This document shows, piece by piece, positions 8,243 through 15,793 of a stretch of 64,000 nt of DNA. The position numbers and the translations under genes were made by a program. Positions within the stretch are counted from its first letter, which is position 1. Each line of letters opens with the position of its first letter. The notes beneath the pieces are model-generated. The model saw only the letters and a program-made list of their open reading frames with translations, did no database searches and was not told the DNA's origin. Source of the DNA: JAJCYL01 sp040222875 (GTDB lineage: Bacteria; Bacteroidota; Bacteroidia; Cytophagales; Cyclobacteriaceae); the NCBI GenBank assembly GCA_040222875.1, contig JAVKCG010000053.1, positions 124,001 to 188,000 of the forward strand, given 5' to 3'.

Positions 8243-9531
8243 GATCCCGGCAAATAAATTGTGAACTTACTCCCTCTGTTTGTGGCACTCTCGAGACTTA
8301 TCCAGCCACGGTGGGCGTTGACAATACTTTTCACATAGCTCAATCCTAGACCAAAACCTTTTACATTGTGAATGTTACCGGTTGGTGCCCTGTAAAACTT
8401 GTCAAAAACAAATTTCTGAACCTCTTGTTGCATCCCGATGCCATTATCTTTTATTGAAATTTTCAGGCCATTCTTATCATCAATAGTTTGTATTTCTATT
8501 TCGGGATTTTCTTCTGTGTATTTCTGTGCATTATCAAGAAGATTGTAAATAATGTTCTTTAAATGGGTTTCGTCTGCATTTAAAATGTCATTTGAAGCAT
8601 TCAGATTTAAGGTTAAACTGCCGCCTCTTTCTTCGATGATTACCCGAAAATTCTCTGCTACTTTTTCGATCAGGTCGTGGGCATTTATTGATTTTTTGTC
8701 AATTGTCAAATTACCCGAGTCAATAAGGGCCATTTGCAAAATTTTATCCACCTGGTTTTTGAGCCTTTTGCCCTCATGTTCAATTACCCCAACATAGCGG
8801 TGCAGTTTTTCTTTGTCGTTTTTCTCAACTATTTCTTTGAGCGCATTGGCAGCTAATGAAATTGAGAAGATCGGGGTTTTAAACTCATGGGTGAGGTTAT
8901 TCACGAAATCATTACGCAAGTCAGAAAGCTTCTTTTGTCGGTTAATTGTGTAAATCATGTAGAAGAATACCAATGCAACCAGCACAATAAAAACCAATGT
9001 TAGCCATATCATTTTTGAGGCCGCAGTAAAGGCCACAGCCTCCCTGTTAGATGATTGGAACCCAATATCTAAGGTCTTGCCATGGCCAAGACTGCACAAA
9101 CACAAGGTATTTTCAGCATTAAGAATATCACCCGTTTTCGAGAGGTGGCTGTTATGATGATCATGGATTAAACAGCCATATTCTGATGAAATATAGACGC
9201 TTAAAGAATATTCCAAATTGGGGTAGTTGTTTCCAAGTGTCTGCGAAAGTTCCTTTTTGATCTCACGCTGCAACAAACCGTCAGCTTCACTATTATTGCT
9301 AATTGCGAACTGCGTGGTTCCTTCAAATTCACGAATCAATTTGTTGAGGCTCTTGTTATGGTTCCATCGGTCGTGGGCATCCATTAAAATTGCCGGAATT
9401 GAGTACTCAATCAACTCCTCCTTCAAGCCGATATCGTTGTTCAAAATTCTGAATTGAATTAATGCAAGCCCAAAAAGTGAGATTGAGGCTACGATAATCG
9501 CAAGAATAATGTTCCTTCGAGAGTGAAACAT
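8239..9531 (-). CDS. Membrane sensor histidine kinase
   Basis: The 430-residue kinase has TM1 (about 7-27), a sensory region of roughly 145 residues, TM2 (about 174-195), a HisKA domain with phospho-acceptor H215 in NLTHEFKTPIFS, and a HATPase domain with NLLDNAQKY, DNGIGM and GFGLGLSYVKS. There is no obvious HAMP domain; the dimerization helix follows TM2 directly (NRQKKLSDLRNDFVNNL). The periplasmic part contains a cluster of His and Cys (CLIHDHHNSH, CLCSLGH) that could bind a metal or heme, which is speculation. It is upstream of and overlapping its regulator. Confidence 0.93.
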   Translation of the reverse strand: MFHSRRNIILAIIVASISLFGLALIQFRILNNDIGLKEELIEYSIPAILMDAHDRWNHNKSLNKLIREFEGTTQFAISNNSEADGLLQREIKKELSQTLGNNYPNLEYSLSVYISSEYGCLIHDHHNSHLSKTGDILNAENTLCLCSLGHGKTLDIGFQSSNREAVAFTAASKMIWLTLVFIVLVALVFFYMIYTINRQKKLSDLRNDFVNNLTHEFKTPIFSISLAANALKEIVEKNDKEKLHRYVGVIEHEGKRLKNQVDKILQMALIDSGNLTIDKKSINAHDLIEKVAENFRVIIEERGGSLTLNLNASNDILNADETHLKNIIYNLLDNAQKYTEENPEIEIQTIDDKNGLKISIKDNGIGMQQEVQKFVFDKFYRAPTGNIHNVKGFGLGLSYVKSIVNAHRGWISLESATNRGSKFTIYLPGS

Positions 9532-9657
9532 GCTTAAACTTGAAGTATTAAAATTAACGTATTGCTGAATGCGCCAATCATCGGTTTAACTTTTCATTAA
9601 CTGTTTTAACATTCAAAGTGCAAGCTGGAGCAAGATCAAAATTAAAAAGTAGCAACT

Positions 9658-10071
9658 ATGGCAAAAATTGAGTCGTCAGAAGCACCGGAACCTGTGGGTC
9701 TTTATCCTCATGCCAGGCAGGTCGGTGATTTATTGTTCCTTTCGGGTATTGGCCCACGTGAAAGAGGAACTAAAAAGATACCCGGAGTGGAATTGGATTC
9801 AGATGGAAACATAATTTCTTATGACATTGAAGTGCAGTGCCGATCGGTTTTTGAAAACATTAAACATGTGTTGAATGCCTCTGGGGCAAAATGGGAGCAG
9901 CTAGTAGATGTAACGGTGTTTCTCACCAATATGAAAGCTGACTTTAAAACTTATAACAGAATTTATGCTGAATATTTTGCCGATGTTCAACCCTGCCGGA
10001 CTACAGTAGAAGTAAAAAGCCTCCCAACGCCCATTGGCATTGAATTGAAATGCATAGCTCATGTGGGGTAA
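9658..10071 (+). CDS. RidA family protein, 2-aminomuconate deaminase-like
   Basis: This is a 137-residue RidA/YjgF/UK114 trimer-fold protein. The family Arg lies in PCRTTVEVKSLPTPIGIELKC, whose end replaces the canonical IEIECIA. The segments GLYPHARQVGDLLFLSGIGPR and RGTKKIPGVELDSDG (the first read in two parts) are closer to 2-aminomuconate deaminase of tryptophan (kynurenine) or aminophenol degradation than to the imine deaminase RidA. No other kynurenine-pathway gene is in the window, so the physiological substrate is uncertain. A LytTR membrane regulator overlaps its last 11 bases. Confidence 0.85.
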   Translation: MAKIESSEAPEPVGLYPHARQVGDLLFLSGIGPRERGTKKIPGVELDSDGNIISYDIEVQCRSVFENIKHVLNASGAKWEQLVDVTVFLTNMKADFKTYNRIYAEYFADVQPCRTTVEVKSLPTPIGIELKCIAHVG

Positions 10072-10900
10072 AAATGCCAACCTGATAAATTGGGGCTTTT
10101 GGTTTTCCTATGCTTCAGCAATGACCCTCAAGTTCCACCTGTTAAATATTCATCAGGGGCGAGAATCTTCTTTTTTTGAGATATCGCTTTATTATTATGT
10201 ACCAGCGACACTGTGGGCCATGGCCGCACCACAGATTTTCAGGTTTACGGTTTTTTCATTTAAAAATTGGGGATTGACCAAAAGTATGATTGTGCAATTA
10301 AGTGTTGCATTGATTGCAGCACCATTATTCAGGCTGGCATCGCTTCTTGCAGACTTCTCCATAAAATGGGTGTTAGGAATTATTTCTAACTCACCCTTGG
10401 AGATAATTGGGGAAGTTTACCTGATACTATGGGCAACAACGCCGGATGCCTTTTTTACCTATTCAATAATTGCATTGATATCATATGGGATTATCCTGAT
10501 TAATAGAAAAAACCTTCCTGATGGAGAGACATCGATATTGGTTGTGAATGACCGGACTGCCAAAGCTGTAATAAAATTGAAGGATGTAATCTGGATGGAA
10601 CCTGATGGCAATTATGTCATGTACCATACCGATGATGGCCAATTTAAGAAACGTCAAAAAATAAGTGCCGTTGCGACAGTATTGCCAGAAAAATTCCAAA
10701 GAATTCATCGTTCGGCAATTATCAACACTACCAAAATCAGAACCATCACCCACTGGAGAAATGGAGAATATCTGATTAGCCTTTCAAATGGTCAGCATTT
10801 GACCTCGAGTAAAACATATTACCCCAACATAAAGAGAATTATGTCGAGGCTGGAAGCAAATTCCGTCACATCTGAGCATAAGCTCATCCCATCTATTTGA
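10061..10900 (+). CDS. Membrane-anchored LytTR family transcriptional regulator
   Basis: About four hydrophobic segments fill residues 1-150, followed by a C-terminal LytTR DNA-binding domain (about 160-265) with WMEPDGNYVMYH, FQRIHRSAIINTTKI and SLSNGQHLTSSKTYY. There is no receiver domain, so this is a one-component membrane regulator that would bind promoter DNA from the membrane. The start at ATG 10061 overlaps ridA by 11 bases, which suggests coupling; a later start is possible but would remove the first hydrophobic segment. Its signal and targets are unknown. Confidence 0.85.
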   Translation: MWGKNANLINWGFWFSYASAMTLKFHLLNIHQGRESSFFEISLYYYVPATLWAMAAPQIFRFTVFSFKNWGLTKSMIVQLSVALIAAPLFRLASLLADFSIKWVLGIISNSPLEIIGEVYLILWATTPDAFFTYSIIALISYGIILINRKNLPDGETSILVVNDRTAKAVIKLKDVIWMEPDGNYVMYHTDDGQFKKRQKISAVATVLPEKFQRIHRSAIINTTKIRTITHWRNGEYLISLSNGQHLTSSKTYYPNIKRIMSRLEANSVTSEHKLIPSI

Positions 10901-10934
10901 TTTACGCATAAATTGATCGCTCTTTTGATTAAAA

Positions 10935-11519
10935 ATGGGAAAACGTCTCACATGCTTTTTCATGCTATTTGCGTTTGTGGCACAGTCACAAACCAGGTAC
11001 TTAACTGCAGAGCCTAATCACTCGTCAATCGGTTTTAGAGTACCCATTGCCAATGGCATGACAGCAATAACTGGTAGGTTCACGGATTATGACCTGCAGC
11101 TTACCCTGGTGGACGGGGATTTCTCCAAAAGCCAAATTGAATTCGAAACGCAGGCTACAAACATCGATACCGGAATTCCCGACCGCGATTCTGACCTTCA
11201 ATCTCAGTCTTGGTTCGATTCAGAAAATACCCCTGAAATAAAGTTTAGCTCCAAGGAAATATTGCTGGAAAGCGAGGGGGCTTATCTTGTTAAAGGAGAC
11301 TTTACAATGAAGGGAATAACAAAACCTATAAATTTTGTGATCAAGCTGAATGGAATTGACAACAACACAATTGGCATGAGTGTAAGAACCAAAATCAACC
11401 GGCTGGATTTCGATATCGGTACAGATTTCGTTCACACTGAGATACCAAATTTTATTGCTGAGGAAATCGATGTAGAAATCGACCTTTGGACAAAGCGGGA
11501 TAAGAGAAAACCTGACTAG
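10935..11519 (+). CDS. YceI family periplasmic protein
   Basis: A signal peptide (MGKRLTCFFMLFAFVAQSQT) is followed by a lipocalin-like YceI domain: EPNHSSIGFRVPI, TGRFTDYDLQL, DSDLQSQSWFDSENTPEIKF, GDFTMKGITKPINF and INRLDFDIG. YceI proteins bind isoprenoid or other amphiphilic ligands in the periplasm. A second family member is encoded at 29253. The gene is close downstream of the LytTR gene (34 bases) and its last 4 bases overlap the end of apt on the other strand. Confidence 0.9.
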   Translation: MGKRLTCFFMLFAFVAQSQTRYLTAEPNHSSIGFRVPIANGMTAITGRFTDYDLQLTLVDGDFSKSQIEFETQATNIDTGIPDRDSDLQSQSWFDSENTPEIKFSSKEILLESEGAYLVKGDFTMKGITKPINFVIKLNGIDNNTIGMSVRTKINRLDFDIGTDFVHTEIPNFIAEEIDVEIDLWTKRDKRKPD

Positions 11520-12043
11520 TATTCGACAATACTCATGATTTGATCGGAGTATTTTCTCAACCGGTCTGCACCTTTCAAAAATGTTAGGTCAACCAGAAAA
11601 GAAAACCCAGAAACCATTGCACCTGATTTTTGCATCAGCCTGGCAGCTGCCTCGGCTGTGCCGCCTGTGGCCAATAAGTCGTCATGAATTAATATTCGAT
11701 CACCTTGTTTAACAGCAGTTTTTTGAACTTCAATTTCAGCAGAACCATATTCCAGGTCGTAGCTAATGGAGATAGTTTCTGAAGGCAGTTTACCTTTTTT
11801 TCTTATAGGAATTATTGGCAATTGCATTTCATAAGCCAGTATTGTACCCAACCAAAAGCCACGGCTTTCAATACAAGCTATCCCGCTTATGTTTGATTGT
11901 CCGAGTTGTTTTTTAATGTGCTCAACTATTTCACAAATCAAATCGGGTTTGCCAAGTATCGGCGTAATATCTTTAAATACAATTCCTGCCCTGGGAAAAT
12001 CAGGTACATCTATAATTACCGACTTCACTTTTTCGGTTATCAT
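11516..12043 (-). CDS. apt: Adenine phosphoribosyltransferase
   Basis: At 175 residues it is the usual length for Apt, which converts adenine and PRPP to AMP in purine salvage. Motifs seen: FPRAGIVFKDITPIL (17-30), the specificity region IACIESRGFWLG (56-66), RKKGKLP (81-87) and the PRPP loop ILIHDDLLATGGT (117-129). It is convergent with the YceI gene and has its own upstream region shared with divergent nqrF. Confidence 0.95.
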   Translation of the reverse strand: MITEKVKSVIIDVPDFPRAGIVFKDITPILGKPDLICEIVEHIKKQLGQSNISGIACIESRGFWLGTILAYEMQLPIIPIRKKGKLPSETISISYDLEYGSAEIEVQKTAVKQGDRILIHDDLLATGGTAEAAARLMQKSGAMVSGFSFLVDLTFLKGADRLRKYSDQIMSIVEY

Positions 12044-12119
12044 TTTCTAATTGTTAGTAGAACATTTTACAAGGTACGTAGTTAACTGAAAACACCCTTG
12101 AATAAGGGTTAATGGCCGT

Positions 12120-12151
12120 TTTGTTTTAAGCTTCAATTCAAAATATATTTG
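12120..12151 (+). promoter_or_regulatory. Bacteroidota-type promoter of nqrF
   Basis: TTTG at 12120-12123 and TATATTTG at 12144-12151, 20 bases apart, fit the -33/-7 pattern and lie 35 bases before the nqrF ATG. A small hairpin-capable sequence (ACCCTT at 12094-12099, AAGGGT at 12104-12109) lies just upstream and could be an operator. Confidence 0.65.
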
Positions 12152-12186
12152 TGAGCTTATGCTAATTATTAAACCCCGGTAGCACC

Positions 12187-13482
12187 ATGGAAATCGTTTT
12201 CACTACGATCGTAGCTTTCACTGTTGTCATCCTTTTTTTAGTGTTCATTTTGCTTTTCGCTCAATCTAAATTAGTCCAGAGCGGACCAGTAAAAATTGTC
12301 ATTAATGAAGACGAGAGCAACCCAATAGAAGTGTCAGCTGGCAGCACTCTTTTATCCACCCTTTCATCGCAGAAGATATTCCTTCCTTCAGCTTGTGGTG
12401 GTGGTGGAACTTGTGCAATGTGTAAGTGCACAGTGAATGACGGTGGAGGGGACGTTTTACCTACCGAGGTGGGTCATCTCAGTAGAACTGAACAAAAGGA
12501 AAATGTGCGATTGTCCTGTCAGGTTAAGGTGAAGCAGGACATGAAAATCCATATTCCTGAAGAAATTTTTGGAATAAAGAAGTGGCAGGCAACCGTTGTT
12601 AGAAACTACAACGTGGCTTCATTTATTAAGGAGTTTGTGGTTGAAGTTCCTGAAGACATGGATTACAAGCCAGGTGGCTATATACAGGTAGAGGTGCCAA
12701 AATGCGAGGTAGACTTCAAAGACATTGACATAACAGCTCATCCAGAAGAGCATGACGACCCTAATAAATTCAAGCTTGAATGGGACAAGTTCAAGCTTTG
12801 GGATTTGAAAATGAAGAATGATGAACCTATTGAGAGGGCCTACTCGATGGCTTCATATCCTGCAGAAGGAAGGGAGATAATGCTTAATGTAAGAATTGCA
12901 ACCCCACCCTTTGACAGGGCCAAAAATGGCTGGATGGATGTAAATCCAGGGATTTGCTCTTCGTATGTATTTGGCTTGAAGCCGGGAGATAAAGTAACAA
13001 TTTCTGGGCCCTATGGTGAATTCTTCATCAACCCGTCAGATGCAGAAATGTTATATGTAGGTGGTGGTGCTGGGATGGCTCCAATGAGATCGCATTTGTA
13101 CCATTTATTTAAGACCCTTAAAACAGGCAGAAAAGTTACCTATTGGTATGGAGGTAGATCAAAAAGGGAATTATTCTACCTGGATCACTTTTATGAGCTT
13201 GAGAAAAATTTCCCAAATTTCAAATTCTACATTGTTCTTTCTGAGCCACTGGAGGAAGATAACTGGGTCACCAAAAAAGATCTGGACGATGAAAAAGGTG
13301 ATGGCTTTTTAGGTTTCGTACATCAAGCTGTTATCGATAATTATTTGAGCAAACACGATGCTCCTGAAGATATAGAATTATACTTCTGTGGGCCTCCACT
13401 AATGAACCAGGCCGTCCAAAAAATGGGTGAAGATTTCGGTATTCCGGATGAAAATATCCGTTTTGACGACTTTGGAGGATAA
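12187..13482 (+). CDS. nqrF: Na+-translocating NADH:quinone reductase subunit F
   Basis: The 431-residue protein has one N-terminal membrane helix (about 4-26), a 2Fe-2S ferredoxin domain with C70, C76, C79 and C111, an FAD domain with RAYSMAS (217-223) and an NADH domain with GGGAGMAP (292-299) and YFCGPPLM, ending in the typical DDFGG. In the six-subunit Nqr complex this subunit accepts electrons from NADH. It stands alone here: the gene starts a transcript after apt and is followed by a terminator, and nqrA-E are absent from the window. An insert of about 35 residues (around 172-210) precedes the FAD motif. Confidence 0.93.
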   Translation: MEIVFTTIVAFTVVILFLVFILLFAQSKLVQSGPVKIVINEDESNPIEVSAGSTLLSTLSSQKIFLPSACGGGGTCAMCKCTVNDGGGDVLPTEVGHLSRTEQKENVRLSCQVKVKQDMKIHIPEEIFGIKKWQATVVRNYNVASFIKEFVVEVPEDMDYKPGGYIQVEVPKCEVDFKDIDITAHPEEHDDPNKFKLEWDKFKLWDLKMKNDEPIERAYSMASYPAEGREIMLNVRIATPPFDRAKNGWMDVNPGICSSYVFGLKPGDKVTISGPYGEFFINPSDAEMLYVGGGAGMAPMRSHLYHLFKTLKTGRKVTYWYGGRSKRELFYLDHFYELEKNFPNFKFYIVLSEPLEEDNWVTKKDLDDEKGDGFLGFVHQAVIDNYLSKHDAPEDIELYFCGPPLMNQAVQKMGEDFGIPDENIRFDDFGG

Positions 13483-13498
13483 TCCAAGATATTGCAAG

Positions 13499-13525
13499 GG
13501 GAAAATGAAAATTTTCCCTTTTTTT
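13499..13525 (+). terminator. Rho-independent terminator after nqrF
   Basis: GGGAAAAT (13499-13506) pairs perfectly with ATTTTCCC (13511-13518) around a four-base loop and is followed by a run of seven T. It separates nqrF from the arginase-like gene. Confidence 0.75.
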
Positions 13526-13547
13526 ATTTCTTGAAACCAGAGGCCCA

Positions 13548-14708
13548 ATGGATCTTAACCTGTTATTTGATAGTGTAGAAGAGGAACTACTTGAGGGCCT
13601 TGACGAAGCCCACTCATTTGGTAAAGCCATCACTATTAACACTTACAATGTACCTGATATTGATGGCTATGACATTGCTCTAATCGGCTTAACTGAAACA
13701 CGGGGCTCACAGGCTAAAGGTGATTTAGAGAAGGCTGCTTTCTTTATCAGGAAGAAGCTATATAATTTGAAAAAGGGCGGAGGGGGCAACCGCATTATTG
13801 ACCTGGGTAACATCCGTAACGGAATTAACCTTGTAGACACCTATGAACGGGTTACGGAGGTGTGTCATTTCCTTATCACAAGAAACATTCTACCAGTAAT
13901 TTTCGGAGGCACTCATGATTTCACACTAGCTCAATATGGTGCTTATCAAACTTTTGAAAAGTTGATCAGCATCATGAATGTTGATGCAACTGTTGACTTG
14001 AACGACTCTGAGGCGGTGATGCCGAATGAAAGATTCGTTTATGACATCCTTACCAAAGAGCCCAATTATTTGTTCAACTATGTGCACCTTGGTTACCAGA
14101 GTTATCTGAGCGAATTGAGCACTTTGGAAACCCTTGAAACCCTATTTTTTGATACGGTGAGATTAGGTGCTGCCAAGGAGGATATCAAAAAAATGGAACC
14201 GTTAGTGAGGGAAGCAGATATGCTTTCATTTGATCTGGGCTCAATTCAGGATCAATATTGTCCGGGGCATTTTGATTCCAGGGTATTTGGGTTTACCGGA
14301 GAAGAAGCTTGCCAAATTTGCTGGTATGCAGGTTTAAATAGCAAACTTAGCTCTATTGGTTTTCATGAATACTACCCTCAATTTGATAGCGATCAATTTA
14401 AAACTGCGTCTGTTGTAGCTACTATGATGTGGTATTTTGTAGAAGGATACTATAACAGAAAGGATGATAAGGGGTTCGGAACGAACGATTACTTCAAGTA
14501 TGAAGTTTCGCTAGAAAATGAGCCATCGTCAATCATATTCTATAAAAGTAAGATGACTGAAAAATGGTGGATTGAAGTGCCCTATCCTGATGAATATCAC
14601 AAGTTTGCCAGAAACGCAATTGTGCCTTGCAACTACTCAGATTATGAAACTGCCAATAGGGGCAACATCCCCGAAAGATGGATTGAAATGCAGACTAAGT
14701 TTGGCTAA
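13548..14708 (+). CDS. Arginase/formimidoylglutamase-fold protein with altered metal site
   Basis: The 386-residue protein follows the ureohydrolase fold, with the three signature regions in order: GGTHD (120-124) for GGDHS, NVDATVD (144-150) for the DAHxD motif and SFDLGSI (227-233) for SxDxD. H123, D146, D150 and D229 keep metal-ligand positions, but the second-motif His is T148 and the final Asp is G231. Two of the six usual Mn2+ ligands are therefore missing, so classical arginase or formimidoylglutamase activity is doubtful. It may have another chemistry or be a structural or regulatory pseudoenzyme. No histidine-degradation genes are nearby. Its stop codon abuts the stop codon of the small minus-strand gene. 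Confidence 0.8.
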   Translation: MDLNLLFDSVEEELLEGLDEAHSFGKAITINTYNVPDIDGYDIALIGLTETRGSQAKGDLEKAAFFIRKKLYNLKKGGGGNRIIDLGNIRNGINLVDTYERVTEVCHFLITRNILPVIFGGTHDFTLAQYGAYQTFEKLISIMNVDATVDLNDSEAVMPNERFVYDILTKEPNYLFNYVHLGYQSYLSELSTLETLETLFFDTVRLGAAKEDIKKMEPLVREADMLSFDLGSIQDQYCPGHFDSRVFGFTGEEACQICWYAGLNSKLSSIGFHEYYPQFDSDQFKTASVVATMMWYFVEGYYNRKDDKGFGTNDYFKYEVSLENEPSSIIFYKSKMTEKWWIEVPYPDEYHKFARNAIVPCNYSDYETANRGNIPERWIEMQTKFG

Positions 14709-14867
14709 TTAGTCAACGATTTTCTTTTTACGACCTCTTTTTTTCTTTACTGCCAGTTTATCAAAAATATCCTCTTCCTCAGGATATAAATCTTTGAATA
14801 ATCCAGCATTTTCGTAATGTTCGTTTTCGAGGTACTCCTCTGTTTTAAAATTTTTTGCTCTTGCCAT
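14709..14867 (-). CDS. Small hypothetical protein with basic AT-hook-like tail
   Basis: From ATG 14867 the product is 52 residues: MARAKNFKTEEYLENEHYEN opens an acidic, aromatic-rich region, and the C-terminus is strongly basic (KKKRGRKKKIVD), with an RGR core like an AT-hook. An upstream in-frame start would add a non-conserved-looking 11 residues. I do not recognise the family. The stop codon lies directly against the stop codon of the convergent arginase-like gene. A small nucleic-acid-binding role is a guess from charge only. Confidence 0.6.
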   Translation of the reverse strand: MARAKNFKTEEYLENEHYENAGLFKDLYPEEEDIFDKLAVKKKRGRKKKIVD

Positions 14868-14996
14868 AAATAAGAATTCAAACTGATAAAGGGTAGTCAA
14901 AAATAAAAAAAACCGCCTATCTGCTATAATATCGGTGGAGATAAATCAGTGATTTATCGAAAGAAATAAAAGTTTTAGATGAGTGGTAGGTGAATT

Positions 14997-15032
14997 AAAA
15001 AGCTCAAACGACCTGAGTCATTTGAGCTTTTT
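14997..15032 (-). terminator. Rho-independent terminator for the gene at 15052-15429
   Basis: AAAAAGCTCAAA and TTTGAGCTTTTT form a 12-bp perfect outer stem with a partly paired interior. T-runs on both sides make it usable in either direction; it lies 20 bases past the stop of the minus-strand lipoprotein gene. Confidence 0.75.
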
Positions 15033-15051
15033 AATCAGAATGCCCAGGTGA

Positions 15052-15429
15052 TTAAGCACAACTAATATTAATTGTGTGGCTATGGCCATTATCTGAGGTT
15101 GAGGCAACTTGTATTGATTGGTTACTTTGTAACGCAGCAAAATTGGCAGCAGAAACAGTAACTGTGTGTGGATGATCAGAGGCACCGCGGATGTTGTATT
15201 GTTTATCAACCCCAGCTGTGATATCAGCTTGCGGCACTGATAGTGTATGACCGTGGTTAGTTCCAATACTGCTACTTGTTCCATTGTCAATACAATTGGG
15301 CGTTGTACCAGGGCCCATATCGTCGTTGTTGTCATCGTCGTCATCAGATGAACAACTGGCAGCCGCTAACAATGGGGCGCCAATTAGCATGGCATTGAGC
15401 ATTTTCTTGATGAAAGATTTTCTATCCAT
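15052..15429 (-). CDS. Exported His-pair protein, probable lipoprotein, unknown function
   Basis: A 125-residue protein with a Lys/Arg-rich N-terminus, a hydrophobic stretch and a lipobox-like end at C26 (LLAAASC), followed by the Asp-rich linker SSDDDDDNNDD that is typical of surface lipoproteins in Bacteroidota. The mature part has three evenly arranged His pairs, each followed by a beta-strand-like segment: NHGHTLSVP (58-66), DHPHTVTV (85-92) and GHSHTINI (115-122), plus C46 and C124. This suggests a small beta-domain with a metal site. I do not know a named family. It is preceded by a 364-base region and has its own terminator. Confidence 0.7.
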   Translation of the reverse strand: MDRKSFIKKMLNAMLIGAPLLAAASCSSDDDDDNNDDMGPGTTPNCIDNGTSSSIGTNHGHTLSVPQADITAGVDKQYNIRGASDHPHTVTVSAANFAALQSNQSIQVASTSDNGHSHTINISCA

Positions 15430-15793
15430 TTTTTCAGATTATTTATTGATTACTTTATTTACAAAAACTTAATAAGATTGGTTGCCTATTGGATAGCATT
15501 CTGATAAGTAATTCACTTAAGTACTTACCCCCAATTTGTTCCTAAAGTACGGTGAAGGATGGTTTAGGAGTAAAGGTGCTTCTAAATTTACCTCTTTCGA
15601 TAACTAATAAACTTTCAGCAGCTATGATAACGATACTTGTAATTGTAGGCGTTTTAATTCTCATTTTAGGTTCAATAGAATTGATAAATGCCAAAAAGAA
15701 GTGGTTTTAAAAGAAGTTAGTGGGTGACTTTTTTCGTTGCCCATATTAATTCGCTGACCAGTTAGTTACATTTTAATAAATGTGAATAGGTGT
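15430..15793. other. Intergenic region with only one short candidate gene
   Basis: This 364-base gap between divergently placed and convergent neighbours holds the promoter region of the lipoprotein gene (15429) and a 28-codon reading frame at 15624-15710. I see no tRNA, long repeat or terminator of convincing strength in the rest. Confidence 0.5.
15624..15710 (+). CDS. Possible 28-residue single-span membrane peptide
   Basis: ATG 15624 to TAA 15708 encodes MITILVIVGVLILILGSIEL followed by INAKKKWF: a continuous hydrophobic helix of about 18 residues with a short Lys-rich cytoplasmic-type tail. The pattern is too orderly for random intergenic DNA but the frame is short, and there is no clear ribosome site or promoter. 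Small membrane peptides of this type are easily missed by gene callers. Confidence 0.4.
   Translation: MITILVIVGVLILILGSIELINAKKKWF

Noticed and set aside
13548..14708. Call as formimidoylglutamase (hutG)
   Set aside because: Two of the six metal ligands are replaced and no histidine-degradation genes are near.
15018..15344. A 108-codon minus-strand frame overlapping the His-pair lipoprotein gene
   Set aside because: It is the alternate frame of the real gene (15052-15429), is low-complexity in Thr and Val, and has no signal or domain.
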